DNA of 64,000 nt from Phycisphaeraceae bacterium (lineage in GTDB: Bacteria > Planctomycetota > Phycisphaerae > Phycisphaerales > Zrk34): positions 248,001-312,000 of the forward strand of contig JANQHD010000010.1 in assembly GCA_028282805.1 (NCBI GenBank), in the 5' to 3' direction. This document shows, one piece after another, positions 1 through 9,754 of this stretch. Within the stretch, counting starts at the first letter, position 1; every line of letters starts with the position of its first letter. The position numbers and the translations under genes are program-made. The notes beneath the pieces were generated by a model. It saw only the letters and a list, made by a program, of their open reading frames with translations. It was not told the DNA's origin and made no database searches.

Positions 1-364
1 CGACGCTGCGGATGTTCAGTTCCGTGCCGCTGCCGAGCGGGGGCACGTCGAGCTCGATCACGGCGTTGTCGTAGAGCTTGTACTTGAAGGGGATCTCGAA
101 GGTGACGATCTTCGCCACGACGCGCCCGTCTTCGCTCTCGTCTTCGATCCTCGTCACCTGGCCCGCCGGGAAATCGCCGATGGTGACCGAGGCGCCCCGC
201 TTCAACCCCTTCAGGCCGTCTTTCAGGCTGAAGCGCACCTGCACCGCCTGGGTCTTGGTAAACAGTCCCTCGATGTCGGTCATGAGGAACACGGCGACCA
301 GCGCCGCGACCAGCCCGACGATCACGAACAGCCCGGCCTTAAAGTTATCGCTCTTCTGACTCAT
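1..364 (-). CDS. MlaD/MCE-family lipid-transport protein (C-terminus cut by window edge)
   Basis: The first ~120 residues are visible, starting at the ATG complementary to 362-364. A short cytoplasmic start is followed by one membrane segment (residues ~10-27, GLFVIVGLVAALVAVF). Then comes the start of an MCE beta-domain with the typical run 'VRFSLKDGLKGLKRGASV.. G'. MlaD-type proteins are anchored in the inner membrane and bind phospholipid as the periplasmic part of an ABC lipid transporter. The gene follows the ATPase gene at 402-1286 on the same strand with a 37-bp gap, the usual mlaF-mlaD pairing. The permease (MlaE) is not in the window and may lie beyond position 1. Confidence 0.8.
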   Translation of the reverse strand, partial: MSQKSDNFKAGLFVIVGLVAALVAVFLMTDIEGLFTKTQAVQVRFSLKDGLKGLKRGASVTIGDFPAGQVTRIEDESEDGRVVAKIVTFEIPFKYKLYDNAVIELDVPPLGSGTELNIRSV

Positions 365-401
365 CGCAGCGTATCCTTCAACCTAGAAGTGTCGCGGTCG
401 A

Positions 402-1286
402 TCAGGCGTTGCGCGTGGGCGCCACCGACGGGCGGGGCGCCATGCGCGGCACGGCCTCTTCACCCAACAGGTCTTCCGCGTAATTCGTGCCAAGCTTGCG
501 TTCCGTGATCGGCCCGAGCGCATCGCCCCGCAAGAACTGCCGGATCAACGCGTGGTCGTGGTCAAACTCTTCCTCGCTGTCGCGGACCCGCTCGAACCAC
601 TGCCGGTCTTCCACCGCCAGCACGCGCCCCTTGTCCAGCATCACCATGCGGTCGGCGATGGTGAACGCCGAGTCCATCTCGTGGGTCACCACCACGCTGG
701 TCACGCCGATCTTCTTCGTCAGGTCGACCATGAGCTGGTCGATCTCGGCGCTGGTCACCGGGTCGAGGCCGGCGCTGGGTTCGTCGTAGAACAAAATCTT
801 CGGGTCCAGCGCCAACGCCCGCGCGAGGCCCGCCCGCTTCTTCATGCCGCCGGAGATCTGCGCGGGGTACTTGTCGGCGTGCTCGCGCAGGCCCACCAGC
901 TCCAGCTTGATCTTGACCATGATGTCGATCGTGGCCTGGTCGAGCTGGGTGTGTTCCTGCAGCGGCAGCGCGACGTTCTCGGCGATGGTCATGCTCTGAA
1001 ACAGCGCGCCGGATTGGAAGAGGATGCCGAACTTCAAGCGGACGTGGTTGAGCTCGGCCTCGTCCATCCGGGTCACGTCGTCGCCCCAGAGCCTGATCGC
1101 GCCGCTGTCGGGCCTGAACGAACCGACGATCATGCGCAGCAGCGTGCTCTTGCCGCAGCCCGAGCCGCCCATGACGACCATCGTCTCGCCCGCGTTGACG
1201 TCGAACGTCACGCCGGTGAGCACCGTGCGACCGTCGAAGCTCTTGACCACTTCGTTCAGTGAGATGACCGGGGCGTCCGAGGGCAT
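402..1286 (-). CDS. ABC transporter ATP-binding protein, MlaF-like
   Basis: 294 aa. Walker A GGSGCGKST is at ~residues 40-48, the signature ISGGMKKRAGLARAL at ~145-159, Walker B ILFYDEPSAGLDP at ~165-177, and the H-loop in VVTHEMDSA. The 'SGGMKKRAGLARA' form of the signature is characteristic of the MlaF/Ttg2A branch that energises MCE phospholipid transport. The C-terminal ~40 residues after the ABC fold are an extension of unknown role. It forms an operon with the MlaD-like gene downstream. The ATG lies six bases downstream of a good -10 (see 1293-1322), so the mRNA may be leaderless. No Shine-Dalgarno is visible. Confidence 0.88.
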   Translation of the reverse strand: MPSDAPVISLNEVVKSFDGRTVLTGVTFDVNAGETMVVMGGSGCGKSTLLRMIVGSFRPDSGAIRLWGDDVTRMDEAELNHVRLKFGILFQSGALFQSMTIAENVALPLQEHTQLDQATIDIMVKIKLELVGLREHADKYPAQISGGMKKRAGLARALALDPKILFYDEPSAGLDPVTSAEIDQLMVDLTKKIGVTSVVVTHEMDSAFTIADRMVMLDKGRVLAVEDRQWFERVRDSEEEFDHDHALIRQFLRGDALGPITERKLGTNYAEDLLGEEAVPRMAPRPSVAPTRNA

Positions 1287-1292
1287 GGGCGT

Positions 1293-1322
1293 ACTATAAC
1301 GTTGGCAACCACAAAGCGTAAA
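1293..1322 (-). promoter_or_regulatory. Putative sigma70-type promoter of the mlaF-mlaD operon
   Basis: On the minus strand, TTTACG (1317-1322) and TATAGT (1293-1298, 5/6 consensus) are separated by 18 bp. The -10 ends six bases before the mlaF ATG, which is the geometry of a leaderless transcript. This is sequence inspection only. Confidence 0.4.
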
Positions 1323-1400
1323 GACATAATCTCCGCCTCGGGGACAGTTCTACCGCACCGACCACGTCTTTACCCACACCACCCCCCAACGAGTTGAGCC

Positions 1401-3878
1401 ATGAGCCCCATCAAGCATATTTCTACCCTGATCATCGCCGCGTGCACGATCGCGCTGCCCGGTTTTTCCGCCGTTGCCGACCACAGCGATGCGCTGGCCA
1501 AGTACATCGACGCCCACCCCGGGCTTTCGCGCCAGGGCACGCTCGAAGTGCATTACACCGACCACCACCGGCGGGCCTTCGAGGTGGCCAGCGATGCGTG
1601 CGGCCTTCGGTTCAACCTGCACGGCAATACGATCGGCCTGGCCGAGCTGCGCCCGTCCGGGCAGGCGCAGGGCCTGGTGAAACCGGGCTCGCTGTCGCTG
1701 ACGGTCACCACGCCCGACGGCAAGGTGTACAAGACTCACCAGGCGCGCAAGCCCGCGCGGATCAATATTTTCCGTCACGGGCCGCGCTACTTCGACATAC
1801 ACGTGTACGACCTGACGCCAACCGACCCACAGGGAAACGCGCTGCCGCTCAAGGGTGAGTTGGTCTTCCACGTGTGGCCGCGCCGGCTTTATGTCGAGTG
1901 CCGGTTGCACCCCGAACAAGCGGTGCCTATCAAGTCGGCGACGGTGGACCTGCAGTTGGAACCGAGGCGCATCACGGGGGTCTATGCGGGACATGGCAAC
2001 GAACACAACGACGCGGCTAGTTTGCCGAGTGTGACCATCAAGCCGGGCGGGTGGTGCAACTTCACCGGTCGTACGCAGAGCCTGGGTTACCTGCTGACAT
2101 CGCCCGAGGGCACGAGCGAAGCCGAGTATTTACGCGAGGGCGCACGGCTCACGCACCGTTTCGCCATCGAGCCCGGCACGACGCTCGAGCCGGGCGATCG
2201 GCCGTCGATCGGTTTTCGTTTGCACGTCTCGCGGAGCACGAGCTTCCAAGACACGATGCAGCAAGCCGCGATCGAAAGCCACCCGCTCACCGCCGACCGG
2301 TTCACCGTTGGCGACGGGGCCAGGTTCGAGGGCTACAACCCGCGCACCGGCTATTACACGGTGAGCACGGCGTGCGACAAGGGGCTGTGGTGGCTGTACA
2401 ACAACCCCGAATACAATCAGGCTGCGCCGATCACGATCCGCAACGACGGCCGCGCCCGCACGGTCGCGATCCGTCACGCCAACTCGAAGAACGGCGGGCG
2501 GCTGGGCGCGGGCGTGGTGACCGACCCGGACGGGCGGGCGCTGCCGATCCTCGTGCAAAACAGCAAGAACTTTTCGGGCGAAAAGGAAGAGGCGTTCTAC
2601 GACCCGGGCGACCCGATGTACAACGAGACGTACTTCGTGCTGCCGGTCGAACCCGACGCCGAACTTGCGTTGAACAGCTGCCACACGTACCAGGGTTGGG
2701 GCAACCACTTGGTCAAGCAGGTCTGCTCGCTGCAGGCGTGGATGCATTACTACCAGATGTCGCTGGGCGTGACGGAGACGACGTGCCACGTGCCGTTCCG
2801 CTTCGGCGGGCACGGGGGCATCTGGGTCGCGGACCTGCGCGGCATCAGCGGCGAGCAATGGGCCAGCCAGCCACAGTTCGACAACGTCGCCGGGCACCGT
2901 GTCTTTCACTACCGCGATGGCGAGCGTGATCGGTACCCACGCTACCTGCGCAGCGGCTTCCGCTCGACCGGGCCGAACCTCGCGGACTTTTGGATGGACT
3001 ACGTGACCGAGACGGGCGCGGCGCGTTTGCGCTTCGACCTGTTCGAGCCGCCGCAGCCCGACCAGACGCGCAGCTTCGTAAAGATGCGCGTCGAGTTCGA
3101 CAAACCGGTCACCATCGAAAACGCGCGGCAGGACCTGAAGCTGTTCAGCCTCGACACCACCCAACAGCGGTTGCGCTACGAGCGGTTCGGTTACACCGAT
3201 GCGCAAGGCAAATGGAAGGCGCACACGATCGGCGATGATATGGAGCTGCCGATCACCACACCGCTGACGGCGCGTGCGCCGGCGGTTGCGTTTTACGGCC
3301 TCCGCGCCGACAGCCACCAGCACGGCAACAACGCGATCGTCGTGCAGCGGTGGCGAGCGACCGCAGGCGGCAAACAGATCAAACGCCTTGTTGCCGGGCT
3401 CGACCGCAAGGCCAACGGCGAGTTGATGGCGTGGCTGACGTTCGACGCCGAGCGCCTCGTGTTCAAGCCCGGCGACCGCATCGAGCTCGACCTGATCATC
3501 ATGCCCTACGGCCACGTCGGCGGCGGCCACGAGCCGGTCGTGCGCGAACGACAGCGCTACGGCTTGAACCACCCGGCCGTGCGGGCGGCGAAGGGCGTGG
3601 TGGTTGAGCAGTTCCCCGCACGCGTACGCGTGGCCCGCGACGGCGGCGCCGCGTTTACCATGACCGGCGGGTTTGGCGTGATGCCGTTGATGATCGAAGG
3701 GTTTGATACCTATACGCCGCCGACGCTCGAGCGGCTGGTCGACGGGCGGTGGCGGGCCGTGACCATGACCACGACCGGCCACGAAGGCCACCAGTCGTAC
3801 CGCACGAAAACGGGCGCGTACGGCTTCGTGTTTGTGATCGAAACGGACGGCCAACCGGCCCGATTCCGCGTTGAATAA
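1401..3878 (+). CDS. Secreted protein of unknown function, 825 aa
   Basis: Residues 1-25 form a clear Sec signal peptide (positive MSPIKH, hydrophobic core, cleavage around FSAVA-DH). The rest is soluble, rich in Tyr/Trp/His/Gly and in short beta-like segments, without membrane spans or a C-terminal anchor. I do not recognise a family. Carbohydrate-active motifs were looked for and not found with confidence. A central part (~residues 295-460) has several Cys, Trp and Asn-rich stretches, and the C-terminal third resembles a beta-sandwich. It is divergent from mlaF and stands alone. Periplasmic or extracellular export is the only supportable statement about its role. Confidence 0.75.
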   Translation: MSPIKHISTLIIAACTIALPGFSAVADHSDALAKYIDAHPGLSRQGTLEVHYTDHHRRAFEVASDACGLRFNLHGNTIGLAELRPSGQAQGLVKPGSLSLTVTTPDGKVYKTHQARKPARINIFRHGPRYFDIHVYDLTPTDPQGNALPLKGELVFHVWPRRLYVECRLHPEQAVPIKSATVDLQLEPRRITGVYAGHGNEHNDAASLPSVTIKPGGWCNFTGRTQSLGYLLTSPEGTSEAEYLREGARLTHRFAIEPGTTLEPGDRPSIGFRLHVSRSTSFQDTMQQAAIESHPLTADRFTVGDGARFEGYNPRTGYYTVSTACDKGLWWLYNNPEYNQAAPITIRNDGRARTVAIRHANSKNGGRLGAGVVTDPDGRALPILVQNSKNFSGEKEEAFYDPGDPMYNETYFVLPVEPDAELALNSCHTYQGWGNHLVKQVCSLQAWMHYYQMSLGVTETTCHVPFRFGGHGGIWVADLRGISGEQWASQPQFDNVAGHRVFHYRDGERDRYPRYLRSGFRSTGPNLADFWMDYVTETGAARLRFDLFEPPQPDQTRSFVKMRVEFDKPVTIENARQDLKLFSLDTTQQRLRYERFGYTDAQGKWKAHTIGDDMELPITTPLTARAPAVAFYGLRADSHQHGNNAIVVQRWRATAGGKQIKRLVAGLDRKANGELMAWLTFDAERLVFKPGDRIELDLIIMPYGHVGGGHEPVVRERQRYGLNHPAVRAAKGVVVEQFPARVRVARDGGAAFTMTGGFGVMPLMIEGFDTYTPPTLERLVDGRWRAVTMTTTGHEGHQSYRTKTGAYGFVFVIETDGQPARFRVE

Positions 3879-3925
3879 GGCCTTTACAGGCGGGCTGTTC
3901 GTCGGTAGAGTCTGCTCGACCGTAT

Positions 3926-3979
3926 CGCACGGAGGTCGTCGGCCCTGAGCTTGTCGAAGGGTGCCTGGAGGGACGTGCG
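3926..3979 (+). repeat. 54-bp dispersed repeat, copy 1
   Basis: Identical over 54 bp to 14978-15031 and in the same orientation. It has terminal inverted hexamers CGCACG/CGTGCG and an inner CCCT...AGGG pair around GAGCTTGTCGA. It lies 63 bp before the start codon of the 2-hydroxyacid dehydrogenase, so it is probably part of that gene's leader or promoter region. The inner part resembles a short palindromic repeat that I recall from many bacterial genomes. Confidence 0.85.
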
Positions 3980-4042
3980 TTGAACCGAAGCGGGCAACCG
4001 CTCAACCCAACGCTGCCCCGTTTCAAGACCAGGAGACCTCGC

Positions 4043-5032
4043 ATGCGGATTCTGCTCACCACCACCAGCTATCAGGACACGCCGGGCGAGCACCACGAAA
4101 TGCTGGAGCAATCGGGTTTCGATGTCGTGCGCGACCGCGGCCCGCTCACCGAAGCGCGCATGATCGAACTCGTCGAAGAGCACGGTGGGTTCGACGGCCT
4201 GCTCAACGGCGACGACGCGATCACCGCGAAGCTCATCGACGCGGCGCTGGCCGCGCCCACCCCGTTGCGCGTGATCGCCAAGTACGGCATCGGGCTCGAC
4301 TCGATCGACGTCGCCCACGCCACCCGGCGGAAGGTGCCCGTGCTGTTCACGCCGGGCGTGAACCACACGACCGTCGCCGAGCACGCGATCGGGCTGATGA
4401 TCGCTTGCGCGAAACACTTCTGGCTGCACGCCAGCGCCGTCAAGGCCGGGCGGTGGCAGCGGCGGACCGGCAACGAGCTGGCGGGCAAGACGCTGGGCGT
4501 GCTGGGCATGGGCCGTATTGGCAAGGAAGTCATCAAGCGCGCCAAGGCGTTCGACATGACGCCGATCGCGTACGACAAGTACTGGGACGACGCGTTCGCA
4601 CGCGAGTTCGGCGTGGAGCGGGCCGGGTCGATCGACGCCGTGCTCGCGGTTGCCGACGTGATCAGCCTGCACATGCCCGCCACCGACGAGACGCGCAGTT
4701 ACTTCAACGCCGAGAAGCTGGGGCTGTGCAAGGACGGCGTGGTCATCGTCAACACCGCACGCGGCACGCTGATCGACGAGGCCGACATGACCGCGGCCTG
4801 CGCGTCGGGCAAGGTCGGGGCGTACGGCACGGACGTGCTGGCCGAGGAACCGATGGCCACGCCGCACCCGTTTATGGATTTGGATAACATCATCGTCACG
4901 CCGCACGTGGGCAGCCGGACGTTCGAGAGCGTCGAACGCCAGGCGGTGCGTGCGACGCTGAACATCGTCAATTACCTCGAGGGCCGCGACGGCTACATCC
5001 AGGCGAACTCTAACCCGGAGGACACACCATGA
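4043..5032 (+). CDS. NAD-dependent D-2-hydroxyacid dehydrogenase (phosphoglycerate dehydrogenase-like)
   Basis: 329 aa. The ATG at 4043 follows AGGAG (4031-4035). An in-frame TTG at 3980 would add 21 residues running back to the 54-bp repeat and is less likely. The Rossmann motif GMGRIGKE is at ~154-161. The family's catalytic triad is present: Arg in NTARGTLID, Glu in DVLAEEP, His in TPHVGSRT. SerA-type ACT or ASB domains are absent, so the substrate could be 3-phosphoglycerate or a sugar-derived 2-hydroxyacid. The stop overlaps the next gene by 4 bp (ATGA), indicating translational coupling. Neighbouring sugar-acid genes favour a catabolic role, but that is inference. Confidence 0.88.
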   Translation: MRILLTTTSYQDTPGEHHEMLEQSGFDVVRDRGPLTEARMIELVEEHGGFDGLLNGDDAITAKLIDAALAAPTPLRVIAKYGIGLDSIDVAHATRRKVPVLFTPGVNHTTVAEHAIGLMIACAKHFWLHASAVKAGRWQRRTGNELAGKTLGVLGMGRIGKEVIKRAKAFDMTPIAYDKYWDDAFAREFGVERAGSIDAVLAVADVISLHMPATDETRSYFNAEKLGLCKDGVVIVNTARGTLIDEADMTAACASGKVGAYGTDVLAEEPMATPHPFMDLDNIIVTPHVGSRTFESVERQAVRATLNIVNYLEGRDGYIQANSNPEDTP

Positions 5033-5283
5033 ACGAACCGACACCTCAGCAGTGGGAACAGATCGAAGCCGAGTTGTACGCCGGCCGGAAGATCCAGGCG
5101 ATCAAGCTGTTGCGCGAGGCGACGGGCTGCGACCTGGTCAACGCGAAACAAACGGTCGAGGACCACGAGGCCGCGCTGCGTGAACGTGACCCCGAGAAGT
5201 TCAAAACCAGCGGCGGCGGGTGCGGTTCGACAGCGTTGCTGCTGACCGGCGCCGCGCTGGCGATCGCCGCTTTATCGATGTGA
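5029..5283 (+). CDS. Small membrane-anchored protein with ribosomal bL12 C-terminal-like domain
   Basis: 84 aa. Residues ~17-50 (KIQAIKLLREATG..LVNAKQTVE) match the helical core of the bL12 C-terminal domain. That core occurs in many short non-ribosomal proteins, usually described as L7/L12-like. A Gly/Cys-containing linker (SGGGCGS) and a C-terminal hydrophobic helix (~67-83) follow. It overlaps the upstream dehydrogenase by 4 bp and precedes the 6-phosphogluconate dehydrogenase by 48 bp, so it is probably cotranscribed. It is not a ribosomal L12: too short, no N-terminal dimerisation domain, and a membrane tail. Its function is unknown. Confidence 0.75.
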   Translation: MNEPTPQQWEQIEAELYAGRKIQAIKLLREATGCDLVNAKQTVEDHEAALRERDPEKFKTSGGGCGSTALLLTGAALAIAALSM

Positions 5284-5331
5284 TTTATGCCCGCAGGACG
5301 TACGGGCCGCAGTGTGCAAAGGAAGCCAAGC

Positions 5332-6876
5332 ATGGCAAAGAGCAAGACGCAATCCGACGTGGGCCTGATCGGTTTGGCCGTGATGGGACAGAACCTGGTG
5401 CTGAACATGGCCGACCACGGCTACACGGTGTCGGTGTACAACCGCACGACGAGCAAGATGGAAAGTTTCATCGCCGACTGCCGGGCCAACGAACCGTCGG
5501 CCGAGCGTGTAGTCGGCTACGCGGAGCTAAAAGACTTCGTCAAGTCGATCGCCAAGCCGCGCAAGATCATTCTGTTGGTGCAGTCGACGGCCGTGCTGCC
5601 GGAAGACCGCGACGCGGTGGACAAGACGATCGACAGCCTGCTGCCGTTGATCGACACCGGCGACATCATCATCGACGGCGGCAACAGCAACTGGAACGCC
5701 ACCATCCGCCGGGAGAAAGAGCTGACCGCCAAGGGCTACGAGTTCATCGGCTCGGGCGTGTCGGGCGGTGAACTTGGCGCGCGGTTCGGGCCGTCGCTGA
5801 TGCCGGGCGGGTCGAAGAAGGCGTGGAAATCGCTGAAACCAATCTGGGAAGCGATCGCGGCGAAGGTCGACGCGAAGACCGGCAAGCCGTTCGAAGACTA
5901 CGCGCCCGGCAAGCCGATCACCGAGGGGGTGCCGTGCACGACGCACATCGGCCCCGACGGCGCCGGCCACTACGTGAAGATGGTGCACAATGGCATCGAG
6001 TACATCGACATGCAGCTCATCTGCGAGGCGTACAACCTCATGAAGCGCCTGCTGGGCATGAAGCCCGACGAGATGAGCAAGGTGTTCGACGAGTGGAACA
6101 AAGGGCTGCTCGATTCGTACCTGATCGAGATCACCACCGACATCCTTCAACAGCGCGACCCCGTCAACAAGCGAAAGTTCTTGGTCGACGTGGTGCTCGA
6201 CACCGCGGGGCAGAAGGGCACGGGCAAGTGGACGTCGGGCAGCGCGCTGGACCTGGGCATCCCCGCGAACTCGATCGCCGAGGCGGTGTTTGCGCGGTTT
6301 TTGTCGGCGATCAAGGACGAACGCGTCGCCGCGAGCAAGAAACTCAAAGGCCCGAAGAACGTCAAGCCGGTGCGTGGCAAGAAGGCGCTGATCGAAGCGA
6401 TCCACGATGCGCTGTACTCGTCGAAGATCTGCGCCTACGCCCAGGGCTTTCAGCTGATGGCCGAGGCGGCGAAGGAGCACAGCTGGAAGCTCGACTTCGG
6501 TGAGATCGCCAAAATTTTCCGCGGGGGCTGCATCATCCGCGCCCGCTTCCTCCAGAAGATCACCGACGCCTACACCAAAGACCCGAAGCTCGCGAACCTG
6601 ATGCTCGACCCGTACTTCAAGAAGGAGCTGCACCGCTGCCAGGAGAACTGGCGGAAGGTGGTGTCGCTGGCCGTGCTGCACGGCGTGCCGACCCCGGCGT
6701 TCAGCTCGGCCCTGGCGTACTTCGACGGCTACCGCAGCGCGGTGCTGCCCGCTAATTTGTTGCAGGCGCAACGCGATTACTTCGGCGCCCACACGTACGA
6801 ACGCACCGACCAGCCACGTGGCAAGTTTTTCCACGTCGACTGGCCCGAGCCGGATCGCCCGCAACTCAAGGCGTGA
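5332..6876 (+). CDS. gnd: 6-phosphogluconate dehydrogenase, decarboxylating
   Basis: 514 aa. The start is chosen at ATG 5332 (MAKSKTQSD), just upstream of the nucleotide-binding motif and preceded by AAGGAAG. NADP+-binding GLAVMGQN is at ~11-18. The catalytic stretch [19 protein letters not shown] has the conserved SGG and is close to the usual [30 protein letters not shown] carries the catalytic Lys and substrate His/Asn. The long helical dimerisation domain and the Arg/His-rich C-terminus ([10 protein letters not shown]) are present. The enzyme converts 6-phosphogluconate to ribulose-5-phosphate in the oxidative pentose phosphate pathway. It converges with gluconokinase, overlapping by 11 bp, which supplies its substrate. 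Confidence 0.96.
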   Translation: MAKSKTQSDVGLIGLAVMGQNLVLNMADHGYTVSVYNRTTSKMESFIADCRANEPSAERVVGYAELKDFVKSIAKPRKIILLVQSTAVLPEDRDAVDKTIDSLLPLIDTGDIIIDGGNSNWNATIRREKELTAKGYEFIGSGVSGGELGARFGPSLMPGGSKKAWKSLKPIWEAIAAKVDAKTGKPFEDYAPGKPITEGVPCTTHIGPDGAGHYVKMVHNGIEYIDMQLICEAYNLMKRLLGMKPDEMSKVFDEWNKGLLDSYLIEITTDILQQRDPVNKRKFLVDVVLDTAGQKGTGKWTSGSALDLGIPANSIAEAVFARFLSAIKDERVAASKKLKGPKNVKPVRGKKALIEAIHDALYSSKICAYAQGFQLMAEAAKEHSWKLDFGEIAKIFRGGCIIRARFLQKITDAYTKDPKLANLMLDPYFKKELHRCQENWRKVVSLAVLHGVPTPAFSSALAYFDGYRSAVLPANLLQAQRDYFGAHTYERTDQPRGKFFHVDWPEPDRPQLKA

Positions 6877-7366
6877 GGCCGAGACGGGCGCAGATCGTCG
6901 AGACGGTTTGCTGGGGTTCGTTGGCGGCGTCGAGGGTGATCGCGGGCTCGTCGCCGCCGGGCGGTTCGAGCGTTTGCAGTTGGTCGTCGAGCAGTTCGGG
7001 CGCGAAGAAATGGTCGGGCCGATCGCGCAGGCGCTGTTGCAGCGTGAGCGGGTCGGCGTGGAGGTAGACGAAGGTCACGGCCTCATCGCCCCGCCGCAAC
7101 CGGTCACGGTAGGCGCGCTTAAGCGCGGAGCAGGTGACCACGGCGTGCGCGTCGTTCATCAGGTGTTGCTCGATGACGATGCGCAGCGCGTCGAGCCAGG
7201 GCCAGCGGTGCTCGTCGGTCAATGGCTGGCCGGCGGACATGCGGGCCTTGTTGGCGATGGGGTGGTAGTCGTCGGCCTCGTGGTACGGCCACCCGATGCG
7301 CTCGGCGAGGCGTTGGCCGACCGTCGTTTTACCGGAGCCGCTGACACCCATGATCACGATGATCAT
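6866..7366 (-). CDS. gntK: Gluconokinase (GntK type)
   Basis: 166 aa. The start [15 protein letters not shown] is set by the Walker A motif at residues 7-14. A 20-residue upstream extension in the same frame is not needed. Typical GntK elements follow: the substrate region [40 protein letters not shown], and the LID-like [11 protein letters not shown]. It phosphorylates gluconate to 6-phosphogluconate. Its 3' end overlaps the 3' end of gnd by 11 bp, so the two metabolically consecutive genes are convergent. It is divergent from the GH95 gene across only 40 bp, so their promoters must overlap. Confidence 0.93.
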   Translation of the reverse strand: MIIVIMGVSGSGKTTVGQRLAERIGWPYHEADDYHPIANKARMSAGQPLTDEHRWPWLDALRIVIEQHLMNDAHAVVTCSALKRAYRDRLRRGDEAVTFVYLHADPLTLQQRLRDRPDHFFAPELLDDQLQTLEPPGGDEPAITLDAANEPQQTVSTICARLGLTP

Positions 7367-7406
7367 GGCACAATGATACCCGCCGGGTCGCACGAGGAGG
7401 CAAGCC

Positions 7407-9740
7407 ATGTTGCAACTGATCGGCATGATCGTGATCGCGGGCGTTCTGGCGGCGGTGGGTGGGTGCGTGGACGCTCACGCGTGCAGGGCCGTGCCGCACG
7501 AGTTGTACGAGACCGCCGCCGCAGAGCGATGGGTCGAGGCGTACCCGATCGGCAACGGGCATATGGGCGCGATGATCTACGGCGGGGTCGAACGCGAGCG
7601 TGTGCAGTTCAATGAAGACACCGTGTGGACGGGCGGGCCGCACGACTACGCCAACGAAGGCGCACACGAGGTGCTGGATGAATTGCGTCGCCTGCTCGGC
7701 AAGGGCAAACAGAAACAAGCCGAGCGGTTGGCGATGCAGCGGTTCATGAGCGACCCGCTTCGGCAGCACGCGTACCAGCCGTTGGGCGACCTGCACTTGT
7801 TATTTCAACACGATGGTGAAGTGCGCGATTACAAACGCAGGCTCGATTTGAACCACGCCGTGCACACGGTGGGTTACCGCGTGGGCCAGACCGCGTACAC
7901 GCGCGAGGCGTTCGCCAGTTACCCCGACAAGGTGGTCGCGATGAAACTGGAGGCCAAGGGCCCCGGTGCGATCGACGTGGACATCTCGCTGACCAGCCCG
8001 CACCAGAACACAACCGTCGAAGCGGAAGGCGACGAGGCATTGGTGCTGTCGGGCGGCGTGAAAGACGGTGCGATCGGGTTCGAAGCGCGGCTGGCCGTCA
8101 ATCGCAGCGGCGGCACGATCGTCGCTGAAAACAAGGTGCTGCGCGTGCGCGGCGCAAAGCGTGTGACGCTGTATCTGACCGCTGACACCAACCACGTGAG
8201 CTTTCGTGATACGTCAGGCGACCCGAGCGCGCACAACAAGGCCGTGCTCGATCGGTTGGCAAAAAAGCCATACCGCGCGATCCGTGACGACCACATGGTG
8301 GATTACATGAAGCTGTTCAACCGTGTGACGCTCGAACTAGGTGCGGCGGGCCCGCCGGATCTGCCCACGCGCCAACGGCTCGAAGCGTTCGCGAAGGACG
8401 GTAACGACCCGCACCTGGCGGCGCTGTACTTCCAGTTCGGCCGGTACCTGCTCATCGCCTCAAGCCGACCGGGTTCGCAGCCGGCCAACCTGCAAGGCGT
8501 GTGGAACAAGGACCTCAAGCCCGCGTGGGAATCGAAGTACACGACGAACATCAACGCCGAGATGAACTACTGGCCGGCGGAGATCACGAACCTCGCCGAG
8601 TGCCACGAGCCGCTGTTCGGTGCGCTCGAGGAGCTGAGCCGATCGGGCGCCTCGGTCGCGCGAGAGCACTACGGGGCGCGCGGCTGGGTGTTGCACCACA
8701 ACTTCGACCTGTGGCGCGGCGCGGCGCCGATCAACCATTCGAACCACGGCATATGGCCGACCGGCGGCGCGTGGCTTTGCCAGCACCTGTGGTGGCATTA
8801 CAGGTTCAGCGGCGACGAGCGGTTCTTGCGCGAGCGTGCTTACCCGATCATGAAACAGGCCGCGCTGTTCTTCGTCGACACGCTCGTAGAAGACGAGCGG
8901 ACCGGCCAGCTGATCAGCGGGCCTTCCAACTCGCCGGAGCAAGGCGGCCTGGTGATGGGCCCGACCATGGACCACCAGATCGTCCGCCACCTGTTCGCGA
9001 GCACGGCCGAGGCGTCGGAAGCGCTCAACGTCGACGCCGAACTGCGCCAACAGCTGCGCCAGATGCACAGCCGGATCGCGCCCAACCGGATCGGCAAGCA
9101 CGGCCAGTTGCAGGAATGGCTCGAAGACAAGGACGACCCGAAAAACCAGCACCGCCACGTCTCGCACCTGTGGGGCGTGCACCCCGGCGAAGAGATCACG
9201 CCGGGCGCGACACCGCTGCTGATGGCCGCGGCACGCCGGTCGCTCGAGTTCCGCGGCGACGACGGCACGGGCTGGTCGATGGGTTGGAAGATCAACCTGT
9301 GGGCACGCTTCGGCGACGGCGACCGCGCGTACCGGCTGTTGCGCAACCAGCTGCGCTTGGCGCGCGACCGAGGCACGTGGAAAGGCGGCGGGACGTACCC
9401 GAACTTGTTCGACGCCCACCCGCCGTTCCAGATCGACGGCAACTTCGGCGCCACGTCGGGCATCGCCGAGATGCTGCTGCAGAGCCACACCGGCGAGCTG
9501 CACCTGTTACCGGCGCTGCCGAGCGCCTGGACGACCGGCAGCGTGACAGGCTTGCGAACACGCGGCGGCTTCGAGGTCGACATCGTGTGGCGCCGCGGTG
9601 AGTTTGATCGCGCCACCATCCACTCGACACTGGGCGGGCCGTGCGTGGTGCGCTGGGGGGATCGGCGCGCTTCGTTGGAAACCAAGCCGGGCCAGAAACT
9701 GGATATCGGCCCGAGCCACTTTCTCTCCGCCACCGATTGA
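7407..9740 (+). CDS. GH95 alpha-L-fucosidase, probable lipoprotein (paralogue 1)
   Basis: 777 aa. A strong GAGGAGG site precedes ATG 7407. The N-terminus is a hydrophobic signal with a lipobox-like LAAVGGC (Cys ~21). GH95 landmarks in order are [42 protein letters not shown] (catalytic Asn pair region), [11 protein letters not shown] (acid region), [13 protein letters not shown] and [21 protein letters not shown] (Asp region). The family inverts alpha-1,2-L-fucosyl, and in some members alpha-L-galactosyl, linkages on glycans. A second GH95 gene lies at 16230-18578. The two share the fold but differ at many aligned positions, so substrates may differ. Retention in the cell envelope is inferred from the lipobox. 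Confidence 0.92.
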   Translation: MLQLIGMIVIAGVLAAVGGCVDAHACRAVPHELYETAAAERWVEAYPIGNGHMGAMIYGGVERERVQFNEDTVWTGGPHDYANEGAHEVLDELRRLLGKGKQKQAERLAMQRFMSDPLRQHAYQPLGDLHLLFQHDGEVRDYKRRLDLNHAVHTVGYRVGQTAYTREAFASYPDKVVAMKLEAKGPGAIDVDISLTSPHQNTTVEAEGDEALVLSGGVKDGAIGFEARLAVNRSGGTIVAENKVLRVRGAKRVTLYLTADTNHVSFRDTSGDPSAHNKAVLDRLAKKPYRAIRDDHMVDYMKLFNRVTLELGAAGPPDLPTRQRLEAFAKDGNDPHLAALYFQFGRYLLIASSRPGSQPANLQGVWNKDLKPAWESKYTTNINAEMNYWPAEITNLAECHEPLFGALEELSRSGASVAREHYGARGWVLHHNFDLWRGAAPINHSNHGIWPTGGAWLCQHLWWHYRFSGDERFLRERAYPIMKQAALFFVDTLVEDERTGQLISGPSNSPEQGGLVMGPTMDHQIVRHLFASTAEASEALNVDAELRQQLRQMHSRIAPNRIGKHGQLQEWLEDKDDPKNQHRHVSHLWGVHPGEEITPGATPLLMAAARRSLEFRGDDGTGWSMGWKINLWARFGDGDRAYRLLRNQLRLARDRGTWKGGGTYPNLFDAHPPFQIDGNFGATSGIAEMLLQSHTGELHLLPALPSAWTTGSVTGLRTRGGFEVDIVWRRGEFDRATIHSTLGGPCVVRWGDRRASLETKPGQKLDIGPSHFLSATD

Positions 9741-9754
9741 CCGAGGACACGAAC

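Noticed and set aside
2130-3854. 574-codon open frame on the minus strand
   Set aside because: Antisense to the 825-aa secreted protein, which has an authentic signal peptide. The antisense product is low-complexity (Val/Arg/His/Ala).
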